Shown piece after piece: positions 1 to 8,260 of a stretch of 20,983 nt of DNA. A program made the position numbers and the translations under genes. Positions within the stretch are counted from its first letter, which is position 1. Every line of letters starts with the position of its first letter. The notes under the pieces are model-generated. The model did no database searches and was not told the DNA's origin. It worked only from the letters and a program-made list of their open reading frames with translations. Source of the DNA: Microbacteriaceae bacterium (lineage in GTDB: Bacteria; Actinomycetota; Actinomycetes; Actinomycetales; Microbacteriaceae); assembly GCA_003454135.1 (NCBI GenBank), contig DMKW01000206.1, forward strand, positions 3,870-24,852, written 5' to 3'.

Positions 1-981
1 TACGCCGAGAACCCGCCGAAGAAGTACCAGGACATCTACCCGCTCAACTTCGACAACGATCCCATCGGCATCCGCGAAGAGATCCTGCGAATCGTCAAGT
101 ATTGGATCGGCCTCGGGATCAACATCTTCCGCGTGGACAACCCGCACACGAAACCGCTGCAGTTCTGGGAGTGGTTGCTGCACGAGATCAACACCGAGTT
201 TCCGGACGTCGTGTTCCTCGCCGAAGCATTCACGCGGCCGGCGACCATGTACTCGCTCGCCCAGGTGGGGTTCCAGCAGTCGTACACGTACTTCACGTGG
301 CGCAACACCAAGCTCGAGCTCGAGGAGTTTCTCACCGGCCTCTCCCACGGGCACTCCGACTACCTGCGTCCCAACCTCTTCGTGAACACCCCCGACATCC
401 TCACCGAGTACTTGCAGTTCGGCGGGCCCGCCGCCTTCAAGATACGCGCGGCGATCGCCGCGACCGGGTCGCCGACGTGGGGCGTCTACGCGGGCTATGA
501 GCTCTACGAGAACGTCGCACGGCCGGGCTCGGAAGAGAACATAGACAACGAGAAGTACGAATACAAGGCGCGCGACTTCGCGAAGGCCGAAGCCGAGGGC
601 AATTCGCTCGCGCCGTATCTCAGCCAGCTCAACAAGATCCGGGCCGAGCATCCGGCGCTGCGCCAGTTGCGCAACCTCGACCTACACTGGAGCGACGACG
701 CGGCGATCCTCGTCTACAGCAAGTACCTCGACGGCCGGTTCACCCGGTCCGGCCGCGGGGACGCGATCATCGTGGTCGCGAACCTCGACCCGCACTCGGT
801 GCGGGAGACCACCGTGCACCTCGACCCGACCCGCTTCGGCATCGAACCGCGCGAGATCTTCGAAGTGGCCGACCTCATCACCAAACAGAAGTTCAGTTGG
901 GGCACAGACAACTACGTCAGGCTCGATGCCTTTACCGAACCGGTACACATCCTGCGTGTCGAACTCCCGAGAGGCAAGTAA
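1..981 (+). CDS. glgE: Alpha-1,4-glucan:maltose-1-phosphate maltosyltransferase GlgE, C-terminal part (5' end outside the window)
   Basis: The frame is open from base 1 to a TAA at 979-981 and gives 326 residues, roughly half of a usual GlgE of about 650-700 residues. GlgE is a cytosolic GH13 enzyme that transfers maltosyl units from maltose-1-phosphate to the non-reducing end of alpha-1,4-glucans. The fragment begins in the (beta/alpha)8 barrel with the family stretch YAENPPKKYQDIYP. The family motif RVDNPHTKP follows, carrying the putative nucleophile Asp (fragment residue 46). FLAEAFTRP carries the acid/base Glu (residue 75), and NTPDIL carries the third acidic residue (132). The rest is the C-terminal beta domain. 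Its stop codon touches the glgB start, so the two are one operon. Identification is firm; only the N-terminal half is unseen. Confidence 0.95.
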   Translation, partial: YAENPPKKYQDIYPLNFDNDPIGIREEILRIVKYWIGLGINIFRVDNPHTKPLQFWEWLLHEINTEFPDVVFLAEAFTRPATMYSLAQVGFQQSYTYFTWRNTKLELEEFLTGLSHGHSDYLRPNLFVNTPDILTEYLQFGGPAAFKIRAAIAATGSPTWGVYAGYELYENVARPGSEENIDNEKYEYKARDFAKAEAEGNSLAPYLSQLNKIRAEHPALRQLRNLDLHWSDDAAILVYSKYLDGRFTRSGRGDAIIVVANLDPHSVRETTVHLDPTRFGIEPREIFEVADLITKQKFSWGTDNYVRLDAFTEPVHILRVELPRGK

Positions 982-3234
982 ATGGCCAAGGACGTCGACA
1001 AGAAGTCGCCCAAGAGCACACAGCCGGACAAGGTGAAGCCGATCGCCAGGGCGACCTCCCCCAGCGAACTCCCGACGGTCCTGCCCGAGCTTCACCCGGG
1101 CCTGATCCGGTCGCTCGTGGAGGCCGTGCATCCGCAGCCCCACGCGACCCTCGGCCAGCATCCGGTGGAAGGCGGGTTCGTCATCCGCACCGTTCGGCCC
1201 CTCGCGCACGCGGTCACCGCGATCCGCACCGACGGATCGCGTGTGCCGCTCGAACACGTCGCCGACGGCCTGTGGCAGGGATTCGCGCCCGGCGTCGGCC
1301 AGGCGTACGCGCTCGAAACGAAATATTCGAACGGTCCGGACTGGGTCGCCGACGACCCGTACCGTTTCGTGCCGTCGGTGGGGGATGTCGACCTGTACCT
1401 CTGGGGGCAGGGTCGCCACGAGCAGCTCTGGAAAGTCTTCGGAGCGCAATACCGCCCGCACGAAGACGTCGAGGGCACGAGCTTCTCGGTCTGGGCACCG
1501 CACGCCACCGCCGCGCGCGTGCTCGGCGACTTCAACGGGTGGAACGGGGTCGGTCACGCGATGCGTCGGCTCGACGACAACGGCGTGTGGGAGCTCTTTG
1601 TTCCCGGACTCACCCCCGACAACGCCTACAAGTTCGAGCTGCGTACGGCGGGCGGGGCGTGGGTCACGCGCGCCGACCCGATGGCGCGCTACACCGAGAT
1701 TCCGCCGGCCACGGCATCCAAGGTCGGCCAGACGCTCTTTGAATGGAGCGACGGCGACTGGTTGGCCGCGCGTGGTGCGCGCGACCCGCACAACTCCCCC
1801 CTGAGCGTGTATGAGATCCACCTCGGATCGTGGCGCCCCGGCCTCGGCTATCGCGAACTCGCCGACCAACTCATCGACTACATCCACGAGACGGGCTTCA
1901 CCCACGTGGAGTTCATGCCGCTCGCCGAGCACCCGTTCGGCGGATCATGGGGCTATCAGGTCACCGGCTATTACGCGCCGACCAGCCGCTTCGGGCATCC
2001 GGACGACCTGCGCTACCTCATCGACCGCCTGCACAACGCCGACATCGGCGTGATCATGGACTGGGTGCCCGCCCACTTTCCGAAAGACGAGTGGGCACTC
2101 GCCAACTTCGACGGCCAGCCGCTATACGAGCACTCGGACCCCCGCCGCGGCGAACAGCCCGACTGGGGCACACTCGTGTTCAACTTCGGCGACTCGCACG
2201 TGCGCAACTTCCTCGTCGCGAACGCGCTGTACTGGCTCGAGGACTTCCACATCGACGGCCTGCGGGTCGACGCCGTCGCATCGATGCTCTACCTCGACTA
2301 CTCGCGCGAGCACGGTGAGTGGGAGCCGAACCAGTTCGGCGGTCGAGAGAACCTCGAAGCGATCGGCTTCCTGCAGGAGGTCAACGCGACGGCCTACAAG
2401 CGCAACCCGGGCATCCTGATGATCGCCGAAGAGTCGACGGCGTGGCCGGGAGTCACCAAGCCGACCGACGCACCGGGTCTCGGGTTCGGTCTCAAGTGGA
2501 ACATGGGCTGGATGCACGACAGCCTCGCGTACATGGAAGAAGATCCCATGTATCGGTCGTACCACCACAACGAGATCACCTTCAGCATGATCTACGCGTA
2601 CACCGAGAACTTCCTGCTGCCGATCAGCCACGACGAGGTCGTGCACGGCAAGGGCTCGCTGCTGCACAAGATGCCCGGCGACCAGTGGCAGAAGCTCGCG
2701 AACATGCGAGCCTACCTCGCCTTCATGTGGGCGCACCCCGGAAAGCAGCTGCTGTTCATGGGCCAGGAGTTCGGCCAGCCGAGCGAGTGGTCTGAGCAGC
2801 GCGGGCTCGACTGGTGGATTCTCGACCAGCCCATTCACCGGGGCCTGCTGACGCTCGTCGGACAGCTCAACCGCATCTACCGCGATCAGCCCTCCCTGTG
2901 GTCGCGCGACAACGATCCGGGCGGGTTCGAGTGGCTCGACGCGAGTGACGCCTTCCACAACGTCGTGTCGTTCCTACGCTGGGACAACCACGGAAATCCG
3001 ATCGCCATCCTCATGAACTTCTCCGGCAATCCGGTCGGCCCGTATCGCGTCGGCCTGCCGTTCGCCGGCGAATGGGAGGAAATCCTCAACACGGATGCCG
3101 CGGAGTACGGCGGTTCGGGCGTGGGCAACTACGGCTCGGTCACCGCGGTCGAGGAATCGTGGGGCGGGCGCCCGGCTTCGGCCGAACTGACGCTCCCGCC
3201 GCTGGCCGGCCTCTGGCTCAAGCTCAAGAGGTAG
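982..3234 (+). CDS. glgB: 1,4-alpha-glucan branching enzyme GlgB
   Basis: This 750-residue cytosolic GH13 enzyme cuts alpha-1,4 chains and re-attaches them by alpha-1,6 bonds, here acting on the glucan built by GlgE. ATG at 982 directly follows the glgE stop, with a GAGAGG ribosome site at 969-974. About 40 polar residues precede an N-terminal domain (around 43-150) and a CBM48 module (around 160-260, including SVWAPHATAARVLGDFNGWN). The catalytic barrel shows GLRVDAV with nucleophile Asp430, IAEES with acid/base Glu483 and ISHDEVVHGKGSL with Asp551. The C-terminal beta domain ends in LAGLWLKLKR. The length resembles other actinobacterial GlgB proteins carrying the extra N-terminal domain. 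I recall glgE and glgB being neighbours in Mycobacterium tuberculosis too. Nothing suggests it is defective. Confidence 0.97.
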   Translation: MAKDVDKKSPKSTQPDKVKPIARATSPSELPTVLPELHPGLIRSLVEAVHPQPHATLGQHPVEGGFVIRTVRPLAHAVTAIRTDGSRVPLEHVADGLWQGFAPGVGQAYALETKYSNGPDWVADDPYRFVPSVGDVDLYLWGQGRHEQLWKVFGAQYRPHEDVEGTSFSVWAPHATAARVLGDFNGWNGVGHAMRRLDDNGVWELFVPGLTPDNAYKFELRTAGGAWVTRADPMARYTEIPPATASKVGQTLFEWSDGDWLAARGARDPHNSPLSVYEIHLGSWRPGLGYRELADQLIDYIHETGFTHVEFMPLAEHPFGGSWGYQVTGYYAPTSRFGHPDDLRYLIDRLHNADIGVIMDWVPAHFPKDEWALANFDGQPLYEHSDPRRGEQPDWGTLVFNFGDSHVRNFLVANALYWLEDFHIDGLRVDAVASMLYLDYSREHGEWEPNQFGGRENLEAIGFLQEVNATAYKRNPGILMIAEESTAWPGVTKPTDAPGLGFGLKWNMGWMHDSLAYMEEDPMYRSYHHNEITFSMIYAYTENFLLPISHDEVVHGKGSLLHKMPGDQWQKLANMRAYLAFMWAHPGKQLLFMGQEFGQPSEWSEQRGLDWWILDQPIHRGLLTLVGQLNRIYRDQPSLWSRDNDPGGFEWLDASDAFHNVVSFLRWDNHGNPIAILMNFSGNPVGPYRVGLPFAGEWEEILNTDAAEYGGSGVGNYGSVTAVEESWGGRPASAELTLPPLAGLWLKLKR

Positions 3235-3240
3235 CCGGCT

Positions 3241-3270
3241 CCGCCCCGGAAGAAAGCGAACCCGGGGCGG
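3241..3270. terminator. Shared hairpin between convergent glgB and the thioredoxin-fold gene
   Basis: CCGCCCCGG (3241-3249) pairs perfectly with CCGGGGCGG (3262-3270) around a 12-base loop. It lies 6 bases after the glgB stop and 1 base before the stop of the convergent gene, so it can serve both strands. Neither side has a T-tract, which is common for actinobacterial terminators. Confidence 0.65.
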
Positions 3271-3271
3271 G

Positions 3272-4183
3272 TCAGTACAGCAGCGTCGTGAGGCGTCGTC
3301 GTGCCGCAACCACGCGGGGGTCGTCGACTCCCGCGATCTCGAAGTAGTCGAGCAGGCGCGTGCGCACCCTGTCTTTGCCTGCGGCGTCGAGCGTCGGGAA
3401 GAGGTCGAGGAGGCGTGCGAACGCGTCCTCGAGGTGGCCGCCGGACACGTCGAGGTCGGCGACGGCGAGCTGCGCGGCGAGGTCGGTGGGAGCCGCCGCG
3501 GCGGCGGAACGGATGTCGGCGGCGGTCGCCGTGCCGAGTCGCGCGAGCAGCGACACCTGCGCGAGCCCCGCGACGGCGAGACGGTCGCGAGGATCCTGGG
3601 CGATCGCCGTCTTGTATTCGGCGATCGCGGTGTCGTAGTCGCCGGCCGCGATGGCGTCGTACGCCTCCTGGTGGTGCGGCGGAAGCGGCTCCTCGACGGG
3701 CTCTGGCGCCGCGCCCGGCTCGGTGGGCGACACCGTGCCCGTGACGCCGTTCTGGGCGGCGAGGGTCGCGAGCTGCTCGAGCACCTGGCGAACGTCCGCC
3801 TCGGGGAGCTCACCCTCGTAGAGCGCAATCGGGCGTCCGCCGATCACGGCGGCAACGGTGGGGGCCGCCGTCGCGTGGAAGGCCTGTTGCAGCTGCGGGT
3901 TGGCCGCGGCATCCACCGTGGCGAGGACGAAACGACCGGCGTATTCGGTGATGATGCGCGTGAGGGTGGCCGACGGCGCACCGACGTAGAGCTCCACGAC
4001 CACTGGCACGGTCTGCGAGAGGTCGAGGATGCCCGTGAAGTTGGCATCCGTGCCGTCGACGACGAGGGAGGGAACCGCGGCCCCGGCCGACGGTGCTCCG
4101 GCCGGCGGCGCTGGCGGCCGCACGAGGGACGACAGGTCCACTGCCCCCCGAAGGTTGGCCGAGGACGGCGGGATGTTGGTCAC
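3272..4183 (-). CDS. Thioredoxin-fold protein with C-terminal helical (TPR-like) repeats, CnoX/YbbN type, lacking CxxC
   Basis: The product has 303 residues. Residues 1-40 are Pro/Ala-rich and disordered-looking. Residues 38-135 match a thioredoxin fold (PVVVELYVGAPSATLTRII, then FVLATVDAAANPQLQQAF, APTVAAVIGGRPI). Residues 170-303 are helical repeats (HHQEAYDAIAAGDYDTAIAE and onward). At the usual WCxxC position it reads VGAPSA, and the whole protein has no cysteine, so thiol chemistry is excluded. Proteins of this architecture in Escherichia coli (CnoX/YbbN) act as holdase co-chaperones; a chaperone or scaffold role here is inferred. The GTG start at 4181-4183 has AAGGAG upstream and overlaps the preceding stop by 4 bases (GTGA), so it is translationally coupled to the membrane-protein gene. 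It converges on glgB, as I recall for Rv1324 near Mycobacterium tuberculosis glgB. Confidence 0.85.
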   Translation of the reverse strand: MTNIPPSSANLRGAVDLSSLVRPPAPPAGAPSAGAAVPSLVVDGTDANFTGILDLSQTVPVVVELYVGAPSATLTRIITEYAGRFVLATVDAAANPQLQQAFHATAAPTVAAVIGGRPIALYEGELPEADVRQVLEQLATLAAQNGVTGTVSPTEPGAAPEPVEEPLPPHHQEAYDAIAAGDYDTAIAEYKTAIAQDPRDRLAVAGLAQVSLLARLGTATAADIRSAAAAAPTDLAAQLAVADLDVSGGHLEDAFARLLDLFPTLDAAGKDRVRTRLLDYFEIAGVDDPRVVAARRRLTTLLY

Positions 4184-5940
4184 GGAAGCTCCTTAGCTGA
4201 GACGAGGCCAGTGGCGAAACCGAGCAGCACGATCTTGTTCTTGCTGCTCGCCGGCGGCACATAGAACAGCAGTTGGTCGCCGTACACCGCAACCGTACCC
4301 TTTGTGGTGCCCGTGATGCCCGACAGCGACTTTACCGCTCCCTCGGGGTTCACCGATGCTCCGGCCTCGACCGGCTTGACCGTCACCGTCTCGTTGAGGT
4401 ACACCGCGACGATCGCGCCGGCGTTGTTGCTGCCGAGCGCGATGCTGTCACCCGGGCCGTCGCTGTTGGCAAAGGTCATCGCGGCGGTCGCCGGCACCTT
4501 GGCCTGCAACGCCTTCCTCGCCTCGAATCCGATGAGCCCGATGAGCGCGTCGTTCTTCAGGTCGAAGTCCTTGCTGAACTTGCTCTCGGTGCCCTTCTCG
4601 AGGATGTCGCCGTACGCGAGAGCGACGTCCGACGGCGCCATCGCGAGCAGCTTGGTGCCCGGCTTCAATCGCGGTGCCCCGACGTTCGCCGGTGCGACAT
4701 CGGGGAGCTTCGCGCCCGCCTCGAGCGCCGTCGCGTAGTCGACCTTGAAGTTCGCGCGAGGCGTCGCCTGCACGAGCACGAGAGCCACGGGCGCGACCGT
4801 CTTGTCGGAGGGAATGACGACCGTGAACACCGTGCGCGGCCAGGTGTTCGACTGCTGCGGAAGGGTCACGTTGACTTCGCCGGCCGGGATCACCGCCGCC
4901 GGTTGAGCCGTGCTGTCCACCTTGCGGATCGCGTAGTTGGCGGTCCGGAGTTCGAGCGCGGGCCCCTCGAAACGGCTCTTGAGCATCCCGGGGTCGATCG
5001 CGGCATCCGCCTTGGCCGCGGCGACGGAGACCTTAGCGACGATTTTCTTCAACTGGGGCAGGGTCACCGCGGGAGCCTGCAGCTTCTCGCCGGCCGGCAG
5101 GGTCGGAGTGGGCGTGGGGGTGGCCGACGCGCTCGATCCGCCCGTCATGAATTCCGGCCACAGTTCGGGGGAACAGCCGCTCAGCGCAACGGTGCCGACG
5201 AGAAGAATGGGAACGATGGCGACCATTCTGCGCGCATTCGACCGGCGACCGCCCTTGGCGGCGACCGTACCCGTCTTGCGGGGCTTGTACCCGCGCTGCT
5301 TCGGCACCTTGGGCATCTTCGGCGTCTTGCGCCGCGGTCCGCGCGACCGGCGCAGGTGGGTGAATGCCCAGAGGTAGATTCCGAGGCCGATGAGCAGCAG
5401 GATTCCGCCGCCGACGATGAGCGGGCCGGACCAGGGCGTGCGGTTGTCGAGCGGCCAGCTGATCGAGAAGCGATTGGGCGCCGGCTTCGTGCCGTCGGAG
5501 ACCACGACGATGGAGATGTCGTCTGGCACGTTGACGAAGAAATTGAGGCTGTTGGAACGCGAGTACTCGTCGAGCCAGAGATCGGAACCTCGGGGGTCGG
5601 GCACCTTGGTTTCCGAGCCGGACACGAGCTTGCTCGTGAGCGCGGTCTTGGCCGAGTTGATGCCGATGCGGTTGTAGCTCGCGTCGCCGACCCAGGCAAG
5701 AACGTCTTCGGTGCGACCGTAGGCGGCGAACACCCTGCCCGGCCCCCCGATGGTCACGCTCTGACGCCCGTCGAGCGCCTTCAAGGTCTTGCTGCTGATG
5801 ACAGACACGGTCGCGTCGTCCGAGACGACGGTCGACGCGGTGATGCTGTCCGGCTCAGCCAGGATGGTTCGCTGGGCGATGCCGTAGGCAATCATTCCGA
5901 AAGCGATGACGAATGTCACAATGGCTGCGATAAATCGCAC
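4180..5940 (-). CDS. Unrecognised membrane protein with three hydrophobic segments and an internal lipobox
   Basis: I do not recognise a family. The chosen GTG start at 5938-5940 has GAGAGGAG about 8 bases upstream and places a hydrophobic helix at residues 3-22, giving 586 residues. Residues 24-170 look like an exported domain. A second helix lies at 172-193, and a strongly basic linker (194-238, rich in K, R and P) should be cytoplasmic. A third hydrophobic segment at 239-255 ends in LSGC with Cys256, a lipobox, followed by a Ser/Thr/Pro stretch (ATPTPTPT) and an exported-looking domain of about 300 residues. The charges fit N-in, loop-out, linker-in, C-terminus-out. It may be a fusion of a membrane protein and a lipoprotein. 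It is the upstream gene of an operon with the thioredoxin-fold gene (4-base overlap). Function unknown. Confidence 0.85.
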   Translation of the reverse strand: MRFIAAIVTFVIAFGMIAYGIAQRTILAEPDSITASTVVSDDATVSVISSKTLKALDGRQSVTIGGPGRVFAAYGRTEDVLAWVGDASYNRIGINSAKTALTSKLVSGSETKVPDPRGSDLWLDEYSRSNSLNFFVNVPDDISIVVVSDGTKPAPNRFSISWPLDNRTPWSGPLIVGGGILLLIGLGIYLWAFTHLRRSRGPRRKTPKMPKVPKQRGYKPRKTGTVAAKGGRRSNARRMVAIVPILLVGTVALSGCSPELWPEFMTGGSSASATPTPTPTLPAGEKLQAPAVTLPQLKKIVAKVSVAAAKADAAIDPGMLKSRFEGPALELRTANYAIRKVDSTAQPAAVIPAGEVNVTLPQQSNTWPRTVFTVVIPSDKTVAPVALVLVQATPRANFKVDYATALEAGAKLPDVAPANVGAPRLKPGTKLLAMAPSDVALAYGDILEKGTESKFSKDFDLKNDALIGLIGFEARKALQAKVPATAAMTFANSDGPGDSIALGSNNAGAIVAVYLNETVTVKPVEAGASVNPEGAVKSLSGITGTTKGTVAVYGDQLLFYVPPASSKNKIVLLGFATGLVSAKELP

Positions 5941-6253
5941 TTGGGTTACTCCTCTCGTGTTGCCTTGCTCGACCGGCGGTCGGCAGCCCCTGAATCGCAA
6001 TGGTCGCGACGGCTCTCGCCGGGAGTCGGGCCCCGGTGGCCGCGGGCAAAGTGCCCGGGGTGGCAACAGACAAAGACAACCCAGACTAGCGCAACGACCC
6101 TGAGAGCCGCCTTATTAGCCCGGAAAGACCGGGGAATGGGGCACTCGCCGGGCACCGAAAATCACGCCAGTGGCAGCCGCTGCCGCAGGCTAAACTCAAA
6201 TGGCTCGGCCATGGTCGCCCGGCGGCCGACCCAGAAACGCACGAGGAGACACC
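5941..6253. promoter_or_regulatory. Divergent intergenic region with hairpins and candidate -10 boxes
   Basis: There is no gene in these 313 bases. The flanking genes start outward on both sides, so it must hold two promoters. On the plus strand TAAACT at 6191-6196 is a plausible -10 for the DivIVA-like gene, with no clear -35. On the minus strand TAGTCT (6089-6084) is a weak -10 candidate for the membrane-protein gene. CGGGCA/TGCCCG (6043-6057, loop 3) and CCCGG/CCGGG (6119-6133, loop 5) are perfect short hairpins. Start sites are inferred only. Confidence 0.4.
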
Positions 6254-8239
6254 GTGGCTACTGACGACGAAACCTTCAGCACTGCCATGCGCGGGTACAA
6301 CCGAGACGAGGTTGACAGCGCAATCCAGGATCTGCGGCGGGAGCTGATCAAGGCCAACCACGACAAGGCGGAAGCCGCGAAAGAGCTCAAGCGGCTGGGC
6401 GCCACCGTCGAAGACTTGCAGGCCGAGATCGAAGAGACCGGCAGCCCCACCTACAGCGGCCTGGGCACCAAGCTCGAGAACACGCTCCGCGTGGCCGAGG
6501 AACAGTCGACCCGCCTGATCAGCCAGGCCGACATCGACGCCGAGCGGCTGCGCAGCGGCGTTCAGGCCGAGGTCAACCGCCTGCGGGTCGAGTCGATGGA
6601 GAACGCGGAGAAGGTCGTCTCCGATGCCCACGCGAAGGCGGACGGCATCCTCGATGCCGCGACGCTCGAAGCCACGGAGCTGCTCGAACGAACGAGGGAC
6701 GAAGCAGAAACCGTCGCCCAGGACGCCCTGCGCGAGGCGGCGGCCATCCGCGGCGCCGTGGCCACGGAGGCCGCCGAGGCGCGTACGACAGCCAAGCGGG
6801 AAGCCGCGGCGGTGCGCGCCGAAGCCGAGCGGGAGGCCGCCGAGTTCCGGCTCGTGGCCAGTCGCGAAGCGACCGAGGCCCGGGACGCCGCGGCGAAGCT
6901 CGCGCGCGAGACCGAGATCGGTCGTGCGGAGTTCACAAGCGAGAGCGAAAAGCAGTGGGGTGACCTCGCGCGGGACGTCGAACAGCAGAGGACCGACCTC
7001 GCGAGAGACATCGAAGCGAGTCGCACCGAACTCGAACAGACCGCCGAGACGCGCCGGGCCGAATTGACGCGCGAAATCGAGGAAACCCGCTCCCAGCTCG
7101 AGCACGACACCGCTGCGGCGCGAGTCGCCCTCGAACAGGAGATCGCGGAGGGGCGCGCGAGCCTCGAGCAGGAGATCACCCTCGCGAGGGCGACTCTCGA
7201 GCACGACACCGCCGCTGACCGTGCGGCGCTCGAACAGGAGACCGCAGCGGCTCGCAACGCCCTCGAACAGGAGACAACCGCCGCGCGCAACGCCCTCGGC
7301 GAGGAGACCACGGCGGCCCGCAACGCGCTCGAGGAGGAGACAACCGCCGCGCGCAACGCGCTCGTGGAGGAGACCGACGCCGCCCGCAACGCGCTCGAGC
7401 AGGAAATGACCGTGGCGCACGCCACACTCGAACAGGAGACCGCGGCGGGCCGAGCGGCCCTCGAACTCGAGACCACGGCCGCCCGCGACGCCCTCGAGCA
7501 GGAGACGACGGCGGCCCACGCCAAGCTAGACCAGGAGAAGAAGTCGGTGCGCGCGAAGCTCGAACTCGAGACGAAGCGCACGCGCAAACAGCTCGCGCAG
7601 GAGACGGCAGAAGCAAAGGCGACACTCGAGGCAGAGGTTGCGGCCGAGAGGGCGAGCGTCGTCCACGACGTGGAACTCCAGCGCACGAACGTCTTGCGCG
7701 AGGTCGAGCAGAAGCAGGCCGACGTCACCCGCGAGGTCGAACAGACGCTCGCCCGGCTAGCACACGACACCGCGGAGTCGCGCACGCGACTCGCGCTCGA
7801 CGCCGAGCAGGCCCGCACCGACCTCGACGTCGAACTCAAGTCGCGCCGGGATGAGGCCGAGAAAGAGTTTCTGGCCAAACACCAGGAGGCCGTCTCGCAG
7901 ACCCAGAAGTATCTCGAGGAGGCCAACGCGCAGCTTGCCGAGGCCACGCGAGCAGCGGCCGAGAAGCGCAAGGAGGCCGACACCGTGGAGGTGGATGCTC
8001 GCGCCGAGGCAAAGGCGCTGCGGGCCAGAACGGGCGACGAGGCTGCCGAGATCCTGTCGAACGCCGAGGCCCGGGCGAAGGCGATGGTGAAAGATGCGGA
8101 GAAGCGCACCGCGCAGCTCGTGTCTGACGCAGAAGAGCGACTCTCACAAATTAGAATCGAACGCGAAGCGGTCGCCGGCTACTTCGAGAGTCTTCGCAGT
8201 GTGCTGACGCAGGCCGAGAAGGCCACGACCGAGAACTAG
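6254..8239 (+). CDS. DivIVA-domain coiled-coil protein with 27 tandem 11-residue repeats
   Basis: The 661-residue product starts at GTG 6254, behind GAGGAG and directly before MATDDETFSTAMRGYNRDEV. The frame stays open upstream to at least 6200, but only this start has a ribosome site. Residues 8-32 form a DivIVA N-terminal module (membrane-curvature/polar targeting in that family). Residues 65-90 (SPTYSGLGTKLENTLRVAEE) resemble the conserved segment of actinobacterial polar coiled-coil proteins such as Scy and DivIVA relatives. The rest is Ala/Glu/Arg-rich coiled coil. Residues 237-533 are an unbroken array of 11-residue units of the type ALEQETTAARN. No membrane segment or signal peptide is present, so it should be a cytosolic filament or scaffold; a polar or cytoskeletal role is inferred. 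The AI-2E-family gene follows after 21 bases. Confidence 0.88.
   Translation: MATDDETFSTAMRGYNRDEVDSAIQDLRRELIKANHDKAEAAKELKRLGATVEDLQAEIEETGSPTYSGLGTKLENTLRVAEEQSTRLISQADIDAERLRSGVQAEVNRLRVESMENAEKVVSDAHAKADGILDAATLEATELLERTRDEAETVAQDALREAAAIRGAVATEAAEARTTAKREAAAVRAEAEREAAEFRLVASREATEARDAAAKLARETEIGRAEFTSESEKQWGDLARDVEQQRTDLARDIEASRTELEQTAETRRAELTREIEETRSQLEHDTAAARVALEQEIAEGRASLEQEITLARATLEHDTAADRAALEQETAAARNALEQETTAARNALGEETTAARNALEEETTAARNALVEETDAARNALEQEMTVAHATLEQETAAGRAALELETTAARDALEQETTAAHAKLDQEKKSVRAKLELETKRTRKQLAQETAEAKATLEAEVAAERASVVHDVELQRTNVLREVEQKQADVTREVEQTLARLAHDTAESRTRLALDAEQARTDLDVELKSRRDEAEKEFLAKHQEAVSQTQKYLEEANAQLAEATRAAAEKRKEADTVEVDARAEAKALRARTGDEAAEILSNAEARAKAMVKDAEKRTAQLVSDAEERLSQIRIEREAVAGYFESLRSVLTQAEKATTEN
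6962..7852 (+). repeat. Coding tandem array: 27 units of 33 bp (11-residue hendecads)
   Basis: From Asp237 to Asp533 the reading frame divides exactly into 27 consecutive 11-residue units with Leu (sometimes Val) at position 2, acidic residues around 3-5 and Arg, Lys, His or Gln usually at position 10. Units 8-17 (about 7193-7522) are close copies, for example ALEQETAAARN, ALEQETTAARN, ALGEETTAARN and ALEEETTAARN, with similar DNA, so they look recently duplicated. The outer units have diverged. An 11-residue period predicts a weakly right-handed or straight coiled coil rather than the usual heptad type. Confidence 0.9.
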
Positions 8240-8260
8240 TTCACGAACCGGGGAGTCGCC

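Noticed and set aside
682..2958. Long minus-strand frames opposite glgE and glgB (416 and 278 codons)
   Set aside because: The plus-strand genes are certain by catalytic motifs. The minus frames show no domain or ribosome site.
4273..6264. Open plus-strand frame of 663 codons antisense to the membrane-protein gene
   Set aside because: It mirrors codon positions of the minus-strand gene, is Arg-rich without domains, and the minus frame has a ribosome site, membrane helices and a 4-base overlap with its partner.
7193..7522. 33-bp tandem repeats considered as a CRISPR array or minisatellite
   Set aside because: There are no unique spacers. The units are contiguous, in frame, and encode a regular 11-residue protein repeat.
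6086..8109. Long minus-strand frames (477 and 515 codons) antisense to the DivIVA-like gene
   Set aside because: They are stop-free because the repeat array is periodic in threes and GC-rich. Their products are Ser/Ala/Arg or Gly/Leu/Val shadows of the repeats, while the plus frame has the DivIVA motif and a ribosome site.
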